A stretch of DNA of 64,000 bases from Gemmatimonadota bacterium (GTDB lineage Bacteria > Gemmatimonadota > Gemmatimonadetes > Longimicrobiales > Gaopeijiaceae): NCBI GenBank assembly GCA_016873995.1, contig VGVR01000002.1:1-64000 (forward strand). The letters run 5' to 3'. A program made the translations under genes and the position numbers. Positions 1 through 9,300 of the stretch are shown one piece after another. The stretch's first letter is position 1; every line of letters starts with the position of its first letter. A model generated the notes under the pieces. The model was not told the DNA's origin, searched no databases, and was given only the letters and a program-made list of their open reading frames with translations.

Positions 1-122
1 CGCCCTCCCAGCCCGACTCCTCGCCCGTCGTTCGAGTTCAGTCCGCTCCGCGCTCGACAATTCCACCGGATGGGTTCTCATGCCCTCCAATCTAATAGTA
101 AACGACTAAATGTTACAGTCCA

Positions 123-551
123 CTAGTTGCCAGCCTTTGTGCCGGTCCCACTCATGCTGAACGCGCCCTGGTTGATGTCGAACCAGATCGACAGGGTCTC
201 TCCGGCGGGCTCGAGCGTCACCTCGGCGTCGAACATCTGGCCCTGGGCTTCGCCCGCGAACGCGAGCACGAGGCTCTCACCCGACTTGGTGATATCCGTG
301 ATCTCCTGCTCCATGCCGATGTCCGGAGACCCGAGCGTCGCCGCGACCTTACCGCCCAGGTCCGTGACCTCGAGGTTCATGCTGAAGTTGCCCATGTCGG
401 ACGTCATGGCGAGGACCCAGGAGCCCAGGAAATTCCGGGCTTGGGCGACGTCGAGCTGCGACTGCGCCGAGGCGACGCTCGGGGCGACGAGAGCGCCGAG
501 GAGCGCCGCGGTCAGGGTCAGTGCGCGGGCGTGGGAGCGAATGGTCTTCAT
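123..551 (-). CDS. Secreted small protein of unknown function (lipocalin-like size)
   Basis: I do not recognise a characterised family. The start at MKTIRSH was chosen because it opens a typical Sec signal peptide: basic N-end, a hydrophobic run of Ala/Leu, and a likely cleavage site after ASVASA-Q near residue 30. The upstream extension in this frame adds only 12 non-hydrophobic residues. The mature part is about 110 residues, has no cysteines, and alternates short hydrophobic and polar stretches ending in an acidic, Gly-rich tail, which suggests a small beta-sandwich or beta-barrel in the periplasm. It is transcribed divergently from the two-component operon starting at 785; the shared 233-bp region holds a palindrome that could regulate both. 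Confidence 0.6.
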   Translation of the reverse strand: MKTIRSHARALTLTAALLGALVAPSVASAQSQLDVAQARNFLGSWVLAMTSDMGNFSMNLEVTDLGGKVAATLGSPDIGMEQEITDITKSGESLVLAFAGEAQGQMFDAEVTLEPAGETLSIWFDINQGAFSMSGTGTKAGN

Positions 552-623
552 TGGTGGGGCTGCCTCCAAGCTGAGTGTACCGGGCAAATCTCGCGGAAGC
601 TCGTTACTTCCGCATGTTCACGA

Positions 624-640
624 GGTTACAGATTGTAACC
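624..640. promoter_or_regulatory. Palindromic putative operator between divergent genes
   Basis: A perfect inverted repeat with 7-bp arms and a 3-bp spacer (GGTTACA-GAT-TGTAACC) lies about midway between the secreted-protein gene (start 551, minus) and the response-regulator operon (start 785, plus). It is AT-rich relative to its surroundings. Its place and symmetry fit a binding site for a dimeric regulator, possibly the adjacent OmpR-type regulator itself; that assignment is inference. Confidence 0.4.
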
Positions 641-784
641 GCGAGTGGCCGAAAAGGGGCCGAGCCCCGCAACATTCAGCAATGGGGCCGACATACTCGC
701 GCAAGGCACCTACGCGATCCTCAGCCCAAAGGTGTCGCGGCGAGTCCGTGACTCAAGTTCGAGGCCTGCCATGAGGGGCACAGC

Positions 785-1468
785 ATGAGGGCACGGGTCC
801 TCGTGATCGACGACGACCGCAAGCTCTGCGGCCTCCTGTCGGTGTACCTGTTGAGCAGCGGGTTCGAGGTTTCCACTGCGAACAGCGCGGACGATGGATT
901 GAGGCTGCTGCGGGCGGAGGGACCCGACATCGTGGTCCTCGACGTGATGCTCCCGGGCATGGACGGCTTCGAGGTGTGCCGCACGATCCGCCGCATGTCG
1001 TCGGTGCCCATCATCATGCTGACCGCCCGGGGAGACGTGACCGACCGTGTCGTCGGGCTGGAACTCGGGGCGGACGACTACATGCCGAAACCGTTCGAGC
1101 CACGCGAGCTGGTGGCGCGCCTGCAGGCAATCCTGCGGCGCGGGCGCACCCCCGAGGGGGCGTGGAAGTTCGGTCCGCTACGCGTCGACCCCGAGCGCCG
1201 CTCGGCCTTCATCAACGACCAGCCGGTGCCTCTCACGACGGCGGAATTCGACCTGCTCGAGCTGCTCATCCGTAGCCGCGGCAGGGTCCTCTCTCGCGGC
1301 AACATCCTGGACGAGGTGAAGGGCGAGTCCTGGGACACGTTCGACCGCTCGATCGACGTGCTCGTGAGTCGCCTCCGCCAGAAGCTCGACGACGACCCGA
1401 AGCAGCCGCGCTACGTGCGCACCGTGCGGGGCTCCGGCTACGCGTTCGTGGGAGTACCCGACGTATGA
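785..1468 (+). CDS. OmpR/CpxR-family response regulator
   Basis: This is a DNA-binding response regulator of 227 residues, normal for the OmpR/PhoB class. The receiver domain (about residues 4-118) shows the acidic pocket D9-D11, phospho-acceptor D53 in VLDVMLPG, T80 and K102 in PKPFEP. The C-terminal winged helix (about 130-225) carries the LTTAEFDLLELL and VRTVRGSGYAF signatures. The start has a GAGGGG-like ribosome site just upstream. Its stop overlaps the start of the downstream kinase by 4 bases, so the two form a classic two-component operon. The closest named relatives by appearance are CpxR-type envelope-stress regulators; the signal and targets cannot be read from the sequence. Confidence 0.93.
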   Translation: MRARVLVIDDDRKLCGLLSVYLLSSGFEVSTANSADDGLRLLRAEGPDIVVLDVMLPGMDGFEVCRTIRRMSSVPIIMLTARGDVTDRVVGLELGADDYMPKPFEPRELVARLQAILRRGRTPEGAWKFGPLRVDPERRSAFINDQPVPLTTAEFDLLELLIRSRGRVLSRGNILDEVKGESWDTFDRSIDVLVSRLRQKLDDDPKQPRYVRTVRGSGYAFVGVPDV

Positions 1469-2817
1469 TCCTGGAGATGCTGGGCAAGGTCCGCAGCGCG
1501 CTCTTCCTCAAGACGCTCATGGTATTCGCGGGCGCGTGGGCGATCGCCGGGCTGTACTTCGTCGTCACGTTCTGGCTGTTCGACTGGCGGCGCGAACGCC
1601 CGACGATCCAGGCCACCGCGATCGCCTACGCAGGCTACGTGCTCGACGACATCGGCTCGCCTCCCGATACCGCGGTGGCGCGGCGTGTGTCGGAGCGCAC
1701 CGGCGTCCACCTGCGCATCGCAGGTCCGGGCGTTGATTGGACCAGCGTGCCGACCTTCCCGCGCTTCGACGACATCGACCTTCCAGAGTACCCGGGCAGC
1801 CGTGGCGCCCGGGCCGGCATCACCTCGGAGATCGGATTCAGCGCGGACGTGACCAGGGGCCCGTACCGGTATCTGCTCTCGCTCCAGTCCGGCAGGAATC
1901 CACTCGGTCGAGGAAACATCAACGAGAACGTCTCGGACGGGATCTTCGTCGTCCTGCTGCTCGGCGGCGTCTACCTGCTCATGCGTCGACTGCTCAGGCC
2001 GGTGCGAGTGCTCTCCGACGGTGTGGAGCGGCTCCGAGCAGGCGATCTCGACGTGGAGATGCCCACCAAGCGCACCGACGAGCTCGGCAGGCTCATCGTC
2101 TCGTTCAACGCCATGGCGCGTGCGGTGCGCGAACGTATCCGCGCGCGCGACCAGCTGCTCCTGGACGTGAGCCACGAGATCCGTTCGCCGCTCACGCGCA
2201 TGCGTGTTGCGCTCGAGATGATGCCGGACTCGGCTCCTCGCCGGAGCGTCATCGAGGACATCGACGAGACGGAGGCGATGATCCGCGAGCTGTTGGAGAC
2301 GCAGCGGCTCGACAGTCCGCACGGTGGCCTCGAGAAGACACACGTCGACGTCGCGGCCCTGCTGCGTGACTGCGTCGCTTCCCTCACGGAGACAGGTCCG
2401 GGCGTGGATCTCAAGGGTGCCGACCGACCGGTCTTGGCCGACCTCGATGCCGAGCGGATGCGCATCCTGGTGAATAACGTGCTCACCAACGCCATCAAGT
2501 ACTCGGATCCGAAGGGTCTGCCCGTGCGAGTCGTGCTCGATGCTTCGGACGGCGCGCTCATGATCTCCTTCCACGACCACGGGATCGGGATCGCGGGGGA
2601 CGACCTCGCGTATGTCTTCGAGCCGTTCTATCGTGCGGATCGTTCGCGGTCGCGCGAGACGGGTGGGTACGGCATCGGCTTGAGCTTGGCCAAGCGCATC
2701 GTGGAGGCACACGGGGGCACCATCGAACTGAGTAGTCGCCTGGGCGAAGGCACCTCGGTGCTGGTGTCCGTGCCGGCGTCGGGGAACGGCACCCACAGCG
2801 GGCGGCCGCGGTGGTGA
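1465..2817 (+). CDS. CpxA-like sensor histidine kinase
   Basis: This membrane sensor kinase of 450 residues is the partner of the regulator that overlaps it by 4 bases. The order is TM1 (about 13-38), a periplasmic sensor domain (about 45-155), TM2 (about 158-175), HAMP (about 176-228), HisKA with the phospho-acceptor H237 in DVSHEIRSPLTRMR, and a HATPase_c domain with the N box (NNVLTNAIKYS), the DHGIGI G1 box and the GYGIGLSLAK G2 box. RSPLTRMR after the histidine is typical of the CpxA/RstB branch. It should autophosphorylate on H237 and transfer to D53 of the upstream regulator. The periplasmic domain is too divergent for me to name a stimulus. Confidence 0.92.
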   Translation: MILEMLGKVRSALFLKTLMVFAGAWAIAGLYFVVTFWLFDWRRERPTIQATAIAYAGYVLDDIGSPPDTAVARRVSERTGVHLRIAGPGVDWTSVPTFPRFDDIDLPEYPGSRGARAGITSEIGFSADVTRGPYRYLLSLQSGRNPLGRGNINENVSDGIFVVLLLGGVYLLMRRLLRPVRVLSDGVERLRAGDLDVEMPTKRTDELGRLIVSFNAMARAVRERIRARDQLLLDVSHEIRSPLTRMRVALEMMPDSAPRRSVIEDIDETEAMIRELLETQRLDSPHGGLEKTHVDVAALLRDCVASLTETGPGVDLKGADRPVLADLDAERMRILVNNVLTNAIKYSDPKGLPVRVVLDASDGALMISFHDHGIGIAGDDLAYVFEPFYRADRSRSRETGGYGIGLSLAKRIVEAHGGTIELSSRLGEGTSVLVSVPASGNGTHSGRPRW

Positions 2818-2904
2818 CCCACCGGCAGCAGCAGTGAGCAGGTGTCAGCAGAAGTCGGGTGAATCGGTAGACGCCCCAGAACTCAGGTCGCGAGGAGCGT
2901 AGCC

Positions 2905-3375
2905 ATGGTGGAATTGACCTTGAACGGCAGGTCGGTGCAGCTCGATGTCGCGGATGGCACGCCGTTGCTGTGGGCGATACGCGAGCAGACCGGCCTCACG
3001 GGCACCAAGTTCGGCTGCGGGATAGGCGCGTGCGGCGCCTGCACCGTTCACGTCGGAGGACGCGCTGTCCGTTCGTGCTCGGTGCCCGTCGAGAGCGTGG
3101 TCGGCCAGTCCGTGACGACCATCGAAGGGCTCGCGGACTCCCCGACCCAGTTGCACCCCGTCCAGCGCGCGTGGATCGAGCACCAGGTTCCGCAGTGCGG
3201 GTACTGCCAATCGGGTATGATCATGGCGGTGGCGGCGCTGCTGGAATCCAATCCGGCTCCCAGCGACGACGAGATCGCGGCGGCGGTGACCAACATCTGC
3301 CGCTGCGGCACCTATCAGCGTATCCGCAACGCGGTGCACTCGCTCGCCCCGGCCGCGGAGGTGCGCAATGTCTGA
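2905..3375 (+). CDS. iorA: Isoquinoline 1-oxidoreductase-type [2Fe-2S] subunit
   Basis: This is the small iron-sulfur subunit of a xanthine-oxidase-family molybdenum hydroxylase. All eight expected cysteines are present: C38, C43, C46 and C58 bind the plant-ferredoxin-like cluster ([12 protein letters not shown]), and C98, C101, C132 and C134 bind the second cluster ([19 protein letters not shown]). The length of 156 residues is normal. A GAGGAG ribosome site precedes the ATG. It overlaps the large subunit by 8 bases, so they form one translational unit. There is no FAD subunit, as expected for the IorAB class, where electrons leave to an external acceptor, often a cytochrome. The substrate is not predictable; the name describes the family only. 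Confidence 0.9.
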   Translation: MVELTLNGRSVQLDVADGTPLLWAIREQTGLTGTKFGCGIGACGACTVHVGGRAVRSCSVPVESVVGQSVTTIEGLADSPTQLHPVQRAWIEHQVPQCGYCQSGMIMAVAALLESNPAPSDDEIAAAVTNICRCGTYQRIRNAVHSLAPAAEVRNV

Positions 3376-5605
3376 GCAGATGCAGCAGGGCCAGGAGCCG
3401 CAGCCTCCACAGGATCAGCCGAAGCGGTCGCGGCTACGGAAGTGGACGCGCCGCGCCTTCATCGGCGCCGGGGCGGCGGCCGGAGGCGGGCTGGTGCTCG
3501 GCGTCGGCGGCGTGTTGCTCGCGCCGAACCGCCTCAAGTATCTGCCTCCTGGCGCCACGCCGGGCGACGGTCAGCTCGGCACGTGGATCAAGATTTCGCC
3601 CGACAACCTCACCACCGTCCTCATCCCCCACTGCGAGATGGGGCAGGGTGCGCTCACCGGGCTCGGCATGCTGCTCGCCGAAGAGCTCGACGCGGACTGG
3701 AACCTCGTCGAGATCCAGCAAGCTCCGGCGGAGGACGTGTACGCGAACGGCTACATCATCAATGCGTTTCTGGGTGAGGTCGGCTTCACGCCCCCGGGGT
3801 GGTTGCAGCTTCCGCTCGATTTCACCGCGTTCAAGATGGCCGACATCTTCGGCATCATGACCACGGGCGGGAGCACGAGCACGCGCGGTACGGGTGCCTT
3901 CGGTATGCGGCTGGCAGGCGCGTCTGCGCGCGCCATGCTGCTCGAGGCGGGCGCGGAGCAGTTCGGGGTCCCGGTCGAGGAGCTGGGCGCGCGGGGCTCA
4001 CGCGTCACACACGCCGGCTCGGGCCGGAGCGCGACGTACGGCGAGCTGGCAGCTCTCGCGAGCACGCTCGATCTGCCTCGCCGCCCCACGCTCAAGTCGC
4101 GCGAGGAGTTCGTGCTGGTGGGCACGCCGCGCCAGCGGGCGGACATTCCGAGCAAGGTGGTGGGCGCGGCGCAATACGGCATGGACGTGGTCGTGCCCGA
4201 CATGCTGTACGCGGCGATCACCAAGGCGCCGATTCCGGGAGGGCAGCTCACGAGCGTCGACCAGGCCCCCGCGAGGGCGGTGGCAGGCGTGCGCGAGGTG
4301 GTCCTGCTGCCGGACGCAGTGGCGGTGGTGGCCGACGGCTACTGGCAGGCGTCGCAGGGGCTCGCGGCGCTCTCACCGCAGTTCACCGATGCCGGTGTGG
4401 GGGGGGTCGACTCGGAGCAGATCCACGCCCGCCACACGGCCGCGATCGACGCGGAGCCCATCGAGGCTACCCTCGAGGGCGCGCGCGCGGTGACGGCGGA
4501 GTACCGGGTGCCGTATCTGCACCATGCCACCATGGAGCCGATGGCTGCGACCGCGCGCCTCGCCGAAGGGCGCCTGGACGTGTGGGCCGGAACGCAGGAC
4601 CCGTTGAGCACGCGGCGCGTGGCCGCTGAGGCGGCGGAGCTCGACGTCGAGCAGGTGACGATCTACAACCAGCAGCTGGGCGGCGGCTTCGGGCGGCGTC
4701 TCCCGGGCACGTACGACTACGTCGAGCAGGCGGTTCACGTGGCGAAGGCGATTTCGCCCCGCGCGGTGAAGCTCATCTGGAGCCGCGAGGAAGACATGCA
4801 GCACGGCTACTACCGGCCGTGCGTGCACTCGCGCTTCCGCGCCGCGCTGAACTCGATGGGCCGTCCGCTCTCCTGGGCTAATCGCTTCACCGGGTCGAGG
4901 TTCGGAGACGTCGGTGCGGCTACGCCACGCTATGGGATAGAAGAAATCGATGTGCGGGCGGTGCCGCTCCCCGTACACCTTCGTACGGGTGCGTGGCGTT
5001 CGGTGGCGGCTTCGCAGCACGGGTTCTTCGTAGAGTCGTTCGTGGACGAGCTGGCCAACACGGCGGGAAGAGACCCGTTCGAGTATCGCCGCGACCTCCT
5101 CGAGGACGAGCCTCGCCACCGCGCGGTACTCGAGCGCGCCGCCGAGATGGCGCAGTGGGGCACCGCGCTTCCGGAGGGCCACGCGCGCGGGATCGCCATC
5201 GTGGAGTCGTTCGGCTCCATCGTCGCGCATGTGGCGGAGGTGAGCGTCGACGAGTCGGGGAGCATCCGCGTGCACCGCGTGCACTCGGCGGTCGACTGCG
5301 GGCTGGTGGTGAACCCGAACGGTGCCGAGGCGCAGATCCAGGGCGGAGTGGTGTTCGGACTGGGGGCGGCGCTCATGCACGAGATCACCGTGGAGGGCGG
5401 GGCGGTGGCTCAGCGCAACTTCCCCCAGTACGACATGATCCGGCTCGCTCAGGCGCCCGTGGTGAGCGTCTCGTTCATCAACTCCGGAGCCCCGATCGGC
5501 GGGTTGGGGGAGCCCGGGGTGCCACCGGTCGCGCCTGCGGTCGCCAACGCGGTGTTCGCGCTGACGGGTCAGCGCCTGCGCACGCTGCCGCTCAGATTGA
5601 CCTGA
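3368..5605 (+). CDS. iorB: Isoquinoline 1-oxidoreductase-type molybdopterin subunit, Tat-exported
   Basis: This is the large molybdopterin-binding subunit (745 residues) of the hydroxylase whose Fe-S subunit lies just upstream. Residues 24-50 form a twin-arginine signal ([10 protein letters not shown] then a Gly/Ala/Leu hydrophobic core), so the folded complex is probably exported with IorA hitchhiking. The body carries the family hallmarks: a [16 protein letters not shown] segment, two aldehyde-oxidase-like halves, [13 protein letters not shown] and a C-terminal [18 protein letters not shown] segment near the active-site Glu. Members oxidise N-heterocycles or aldehydes; which one here is unknown. 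The two-component pair directly upstream on the same strand could control it, but an 87-bp gap separates them. Confidence 0.9.
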   Translation: MSEQMQQGQEPQPPQDQPKRSRLRKWTRRAFIGAGAAAGGGLVLGVGGVLLAPNRLKYLPPGATPGDGQLGTWIKISPDNLTTVLIPHCEMGQGALTGLGMLLAEELDADWNLVEIQQAPAEDVYANGYIINAFLGEVGFTPPGWLQLPLDFTAFKMADIFGIMTTGGSTSTRGTGAFGMRLAGASARAMLLEAGAEQFGVPVEELGARGSRVTHAGSGRSATYGELAALASTLDLPRRPTLKSREEFVLVGTPRQRADIPSKVVGAAQYGMDVVVPDMLYAAITKAPIPGGQLTSVDQAPARAVAGVREVVLLPDAVAVVADGYWQASQGLAALSPQFTDAGVGGVDSEQIHARHTAAIDAEPIEATLEGARAVTAEYRVPYLHHATMEPMAATARLAEGRLDVWAGTQDPLSTRRVAAEAAELDVEQVTIYNQQLGGGFGRRLPGTYDYVEQAVHVAKAISPRAVKLIWSREEDMQHGYYRPCVHSRFRAALNSMGRPLSWANRFTGSRFGDVGAATPRYGIEEIDVRAVPLPVHLRTGAWRSVAASQHGFFVESFVDELANTAGRDPFEYRRDLLEDEPRHRAVLERAAEMAQWGTALPEGHARGIAIVESFGSIVAHVAEVSVDESGSIRVHRVHSAVDCGLVVNPNGAEAQIQGGVVFGLGAALMHEITVEGGAVAQRNFPQYDMIRLAQAPVVSVSFINSGAPIGGLGEPGVPPVAPAVANAVFALTGQRLRTLPLRLT

Positions 5606-5618
5606 CGTCGCTGCCGTG

Positions 5619-5648
5619 CCGCCGCTGGCCGAAGTCGGTCGGCGGCGG
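5619..5648. terminator. Possible bidirectional terminator hairpin
   Basis: A CCGCCGC / GCGGCGG inverted repeat lies in the 53-bp gap between the convergent iorB and the minus-strand gene ending at 5659. It has no T tail, so it is weak evidence and rests mostly on position. Confidence 0.3.
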
Positions 5649-5658
5649 CGTCAGCACG

Positions 5659-6354
5659 TCAGCGTAGGACGTCGGTGCGCTCCGCGACGTATCCCGTCGC
5701 GGGGATCTCGACGCGTAGCACGCGCCCGAGGCGGTCGAACCAGACGATGCGGCGATCGTCGCCTGACGTGAACTCGACGCGCCGCGACGCGACCACGGTC
5801 GTGCCGACGTGGAGATCTTCTTCCGTCGCGGTGCCCGCGGTGAGCTCGATGCGCGTGCGCTCGCGCGGTACGATCACGGGCGTGGTCGAGCCGGGCGCGG
5901 CGTTGCGCAGGAAGTAGTAGAGGTGCGCGACGTCCGACTCGAGGACGCGGGTGTCGGGGGCGGCGGCGAACTCTCGTTGCTCCTCACCCACGCCCGAGTG
6001 GATGGTCGCCACGTACCGACGGCCGGTGTGCCGGAGGCCCAGCTCGAAGGCATCCGAGCCGACCACCTCTACCTGGTACTCGATCGCGATGCCCTCCGGT
6101 GGAATGCCCCTAAGGAGCGGGCGGATCTCCTGCGTGGCGCCCGACTGCCTCAGTGACACGGTCGCGTTCGCGAAGATGGCGTCTTCGCGGCCGAGCCCCG
6201 CGCGCCGAATGGAGAAGTCTTCGGTGCCGATGTTCGCACCGCCGACGCTGACCGCGAACTGGCCCTGGTCGACGATGACCCCCTGACCCAGCGCGGGTAG
6301 GGGTGCGAGGGTCGAACAGATGAAGGCGAGCAGGGCGCGTCGAGGATTCCTCAT
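5659..6354 (-). CDS. Secreted protein of unknown function
   Basis: This encodes a predicted exported protein of about 231 residues. MRNPRRALLAFICSTLAPLPALGQG is read as a signal peptide cleaved near ALG-Q; an 8-residue upstream extension in frame has no such character and was rejected. The mature protein has no cysteines and is rich in beta-prone stretches; the middle (YVATIHSGVGEEQREF) and end (RRIVWFDRLGRVLRVEIP) resemble proteins that appear across Gemmatimonadota and Proteobacteria as uncharacterised DUFs, but I cannot name the family with confidence. It is divergent from the large kinase at 6377, so the two share a very short promoter region or have overlapping leaders. Confidence 0.6.
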   Translation of the reverse strand: MRNPRRALLAFICSTLAPLPALGQGVIVDQGQFAVSVGGANIGTEDFSIRRAGLGREDAIFANATVSLRQSGATQEIRPLLRGIPPEGIAIEYQVEVVGSDAFELGLRHTGRRYVATIHSGVGEEQREFAAAPDTRVLESDVAHLYYFLRNAAPGSTTPVIVPRERTRIELTAGTATEEDLHVGTTVVASRRVEFTSGDDRRIVWFDRLGRVLRVEIPATGYVAERTDVLR

Positions 6355-6376
6355 GGCCGCTCCTACCCCGGGCTCC

Positions 6377-9300
6377 ATGGCTCGGTTCGGCTCTCAGACG
6401 TTGGTCCGGGCGCTGGTGAAAGTCGTGGTTCCGCCTGGAGGCGCGGGTATATTCGACCGTCCCGACGAACCCGAGCACGAGGCGGTCGTGCCGAGCTCTG
6501 GCGAACAACCTGAAGGTGGCAGCGCGCCCATCCTGGGCAGCTCGGTCGCGCCCGACGCCTCACCAGACTCCCGGACCCCCAGCCTCGCGGCGTCTGTCTG
6601 GCTCGGCCCGTGGCTCGCGCTGGCGGCGCTCGCGCTATGGACGTCATGGCCGAGAGGCCTGCTCCTCCTGGCGGCGGCGCTCGCGGTCGCGGTCTGGTTC
6701 TGGCGCGCGCGTGAGCGGAGCGCCTGGTCCCTGGTGGGCGCTGTCGTCCTCGTGGTCTCGGTCGGTATGGGTGTCTTCGCAGATCGGCGCGTTCAGGCGG
6801 TCGTTGACGACTTCGACGCCTACTGGGCGCAGCGAGATACGGTGGTCGGGCGCATGCTCTCCCAGCGGTTGGTGCGCCGCCTGACCTCAGGCGAGGCGTC
6901 GACAGCGGCGTTCATCGAGGAGTGGCTCGCCTCCGAGGGAGCGCCTCGAGCCGACCTGATGCGCGACTTTCTCGGGCTGTGTGAGTGCTCGGCGTTCGCC
7001 TACTACGATCCCGACGGCGATCTCGTCATCTGGGAGGGCGTGCACCGCGGCCTCGTGCCCGAGGTGGTGCAGTCGGGCGCGCGCCAGCACTTCTACCTCG
7101 ACCTGCCGTTGTTCGGATACCTGTACGTCACGAGCGTCGCTCCGGACGGATCCGTGGCCATGGCTGCGTATCTGCTGCGCTCTGCACTGCCCGAAAGCCT
7201 CGGGGCCGAACTGGGCGACTTCGCCACCAGCTTCTACCGCGAGAGCGGCGAGCGCATTCGCATCAGCGCAGAGGACCCTGGACCGACCGAAGGCATCGTC
7301 TACGACCTGCAGGGCGAGACGCGGCTACTCAGCGTGGTCGTCGATCGGCCGGAGCCGTCGGCGCGGGCCGATCAGCTCATGGATCGTGAGGCGGCGCGAG
7401 TGGCGCTCGTCTTGCTGCTCGCGTGGCTCGCGTTGGCGGTCGCCGCTCGGGCGCGACCCGAGGGAAGGATAGCCGCTGCGGCGACGGTGCTGCTGCTCGC
7501 GGCGTGGGTGCCGCTCGAGAGTTTGGCGAGCCTCGGCCCACTCTTCGATCCCGCGGCGTTCGTGCTGCCGGGCCCGCTCCCGCTGACGCTCGGGCGTCTC
7601 ACGCTGCTGACGGTGGCGGCGTTCACGCTCGCGAGCGTGCTACCGCGCGCGCGGATCGCCTGGCCGGCGTGGGCCGCTGGGTTGGCGGTGGCAGCCGCGT
7701 TCCCGCTCGCGCTGGCGTGGGTGTCCTCCGACGTCTCGCCCGAGCTCCTGGCCGGGGCGCGAACGGGATGGATCGCCTACCAGATTGGCGCCGCCGCGCT
7801 CCTCTCACTCGTGGCGGGCGGACTCACCGCGCTCGTCGCGCCGGCCCCCCGGGGCGCCTGGGTCTCGTTGACGGCAGTCGTGCTGGCGCTCGCGCTCGGC
7901 GCAGGTGGGGCGGCGTGGGTGTTGACCACGGCTGCGCACCCATTGTGGTGGGCGGCGCTGTGGGGCGTGCCGGCTGCGCTCGCCGCGAGCGGGGTGGGGG
8001 CATGGGAGGGGAGGCAGCGCTCGCTCACCCGCTGGGGGCTCGCGGTCGTGCTCGGCTCCACGGCGACAATCCCTATGGCGTGGGCTCACCGCGTGCAGGC
8101 GCGTATGGTGCTCGGCGAAGAACGCCTCGTCGAGCTGGCGGCGCCGGAAGTCCCCGAGCTCGAGGACGCGCTCCTCCGCTTCGGCGCGCTCGCGGACTCG
8201 CTGCACAACGCGGGGAACGACGATGTCAGCCTTCTCTACCGGGGGTGGCAACTCAGCGGGCTGGCCGACCTCGGTAACCCGGTGTGGTTGCAGATCTGGA
8301 GGCGCGATGGGTCGCCGGGCGAGGGACTGCGGATGGGTGCGACGGGAGGAGAGCCCGCTCCTCTCGGCGAGGCTCTCATGGAGTCCTGGTTGCGCGGGGG
8401 CATCCGACTCATCCAGCCCGACCGCGACGACGCTCGCTACATCCTCACCACCAGGCTGGCGAACGAAGAGGTCGCCTCGGTGGTGGCACCCCCCTTCGCC
8501 GAAGGCGGGCAGGGGACCGGACTGAGCCAGCTGCTGCGCGGCGTCACCGCGCAGACACCCGAGCCGCTCACGGTCATCCCTCTGCTTTCCGGTGAGCGGC
8601 ACGAGCCCTCGGACATGGAATGGGTGAGAACGCCCGAGGGTTGGCAGGCCGAGGTGTCGGTGGAGTTCGCCAATCAGACTGCCTACCACGCGCACTACCT
8701 GGTCGGCCTCCCCAGCGTGGCGCTCATGGCTGCCAGGGCCACGCTCCTGCTCGCCTTGAACCTGGCCGCGTTCTTGGGCTTCTGGCTCATCGGGCAGGGG
8801 CTGGTCCGGTCCGCGTCGGGGCCGGTATTCAGGCTGGGCGGGTTGACGCTGTCGTTCCGGGCTCGAGTCACCCTGGCCCTCTTCGGCTTCTTCACGATTG
8901 CGAATGCGCTCTTCGGTACGATCGCATATCGGACCCTCGCGCAGGCTTCACGCCGCTCCGCCCAAGTCATCGCCGAGCGGGTCGGAGAGGATGCCTCGGG
9001 GTGGTACCGCACGTACAGTGGCCAGATGCCCAGTCTGGCGAGCCAGGTGGGCTCGGAGCTGCTCCGATATCGCAACGGCGAGCTGAACGAGGGGTCCGTG
9101 GAGGTGCTGGTCGCGTTGGGCCTGCACGAGGGTTGGACGCCGTACGCCACGTACCGGCAGCTGGAGGCACGCGAGGCGGAATCTGCCTTCACCGAGACGT
9201 CGCTCGGGCGTTGGGAGTACGTGACAGCGTATTGGCGCCCCTCCGACGACGACATCCTCGCCGCCCATGTGCCACTCCAAGCGGGCACGAGCGCGCTGCA

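Noticed and set aside
6445-6460. TATATT considered as a -10 element for the large kinase gene
   Set aside because: No acceptable -35 lies 16-18 bases upstream on either strand, so it is not listed as a promoter.
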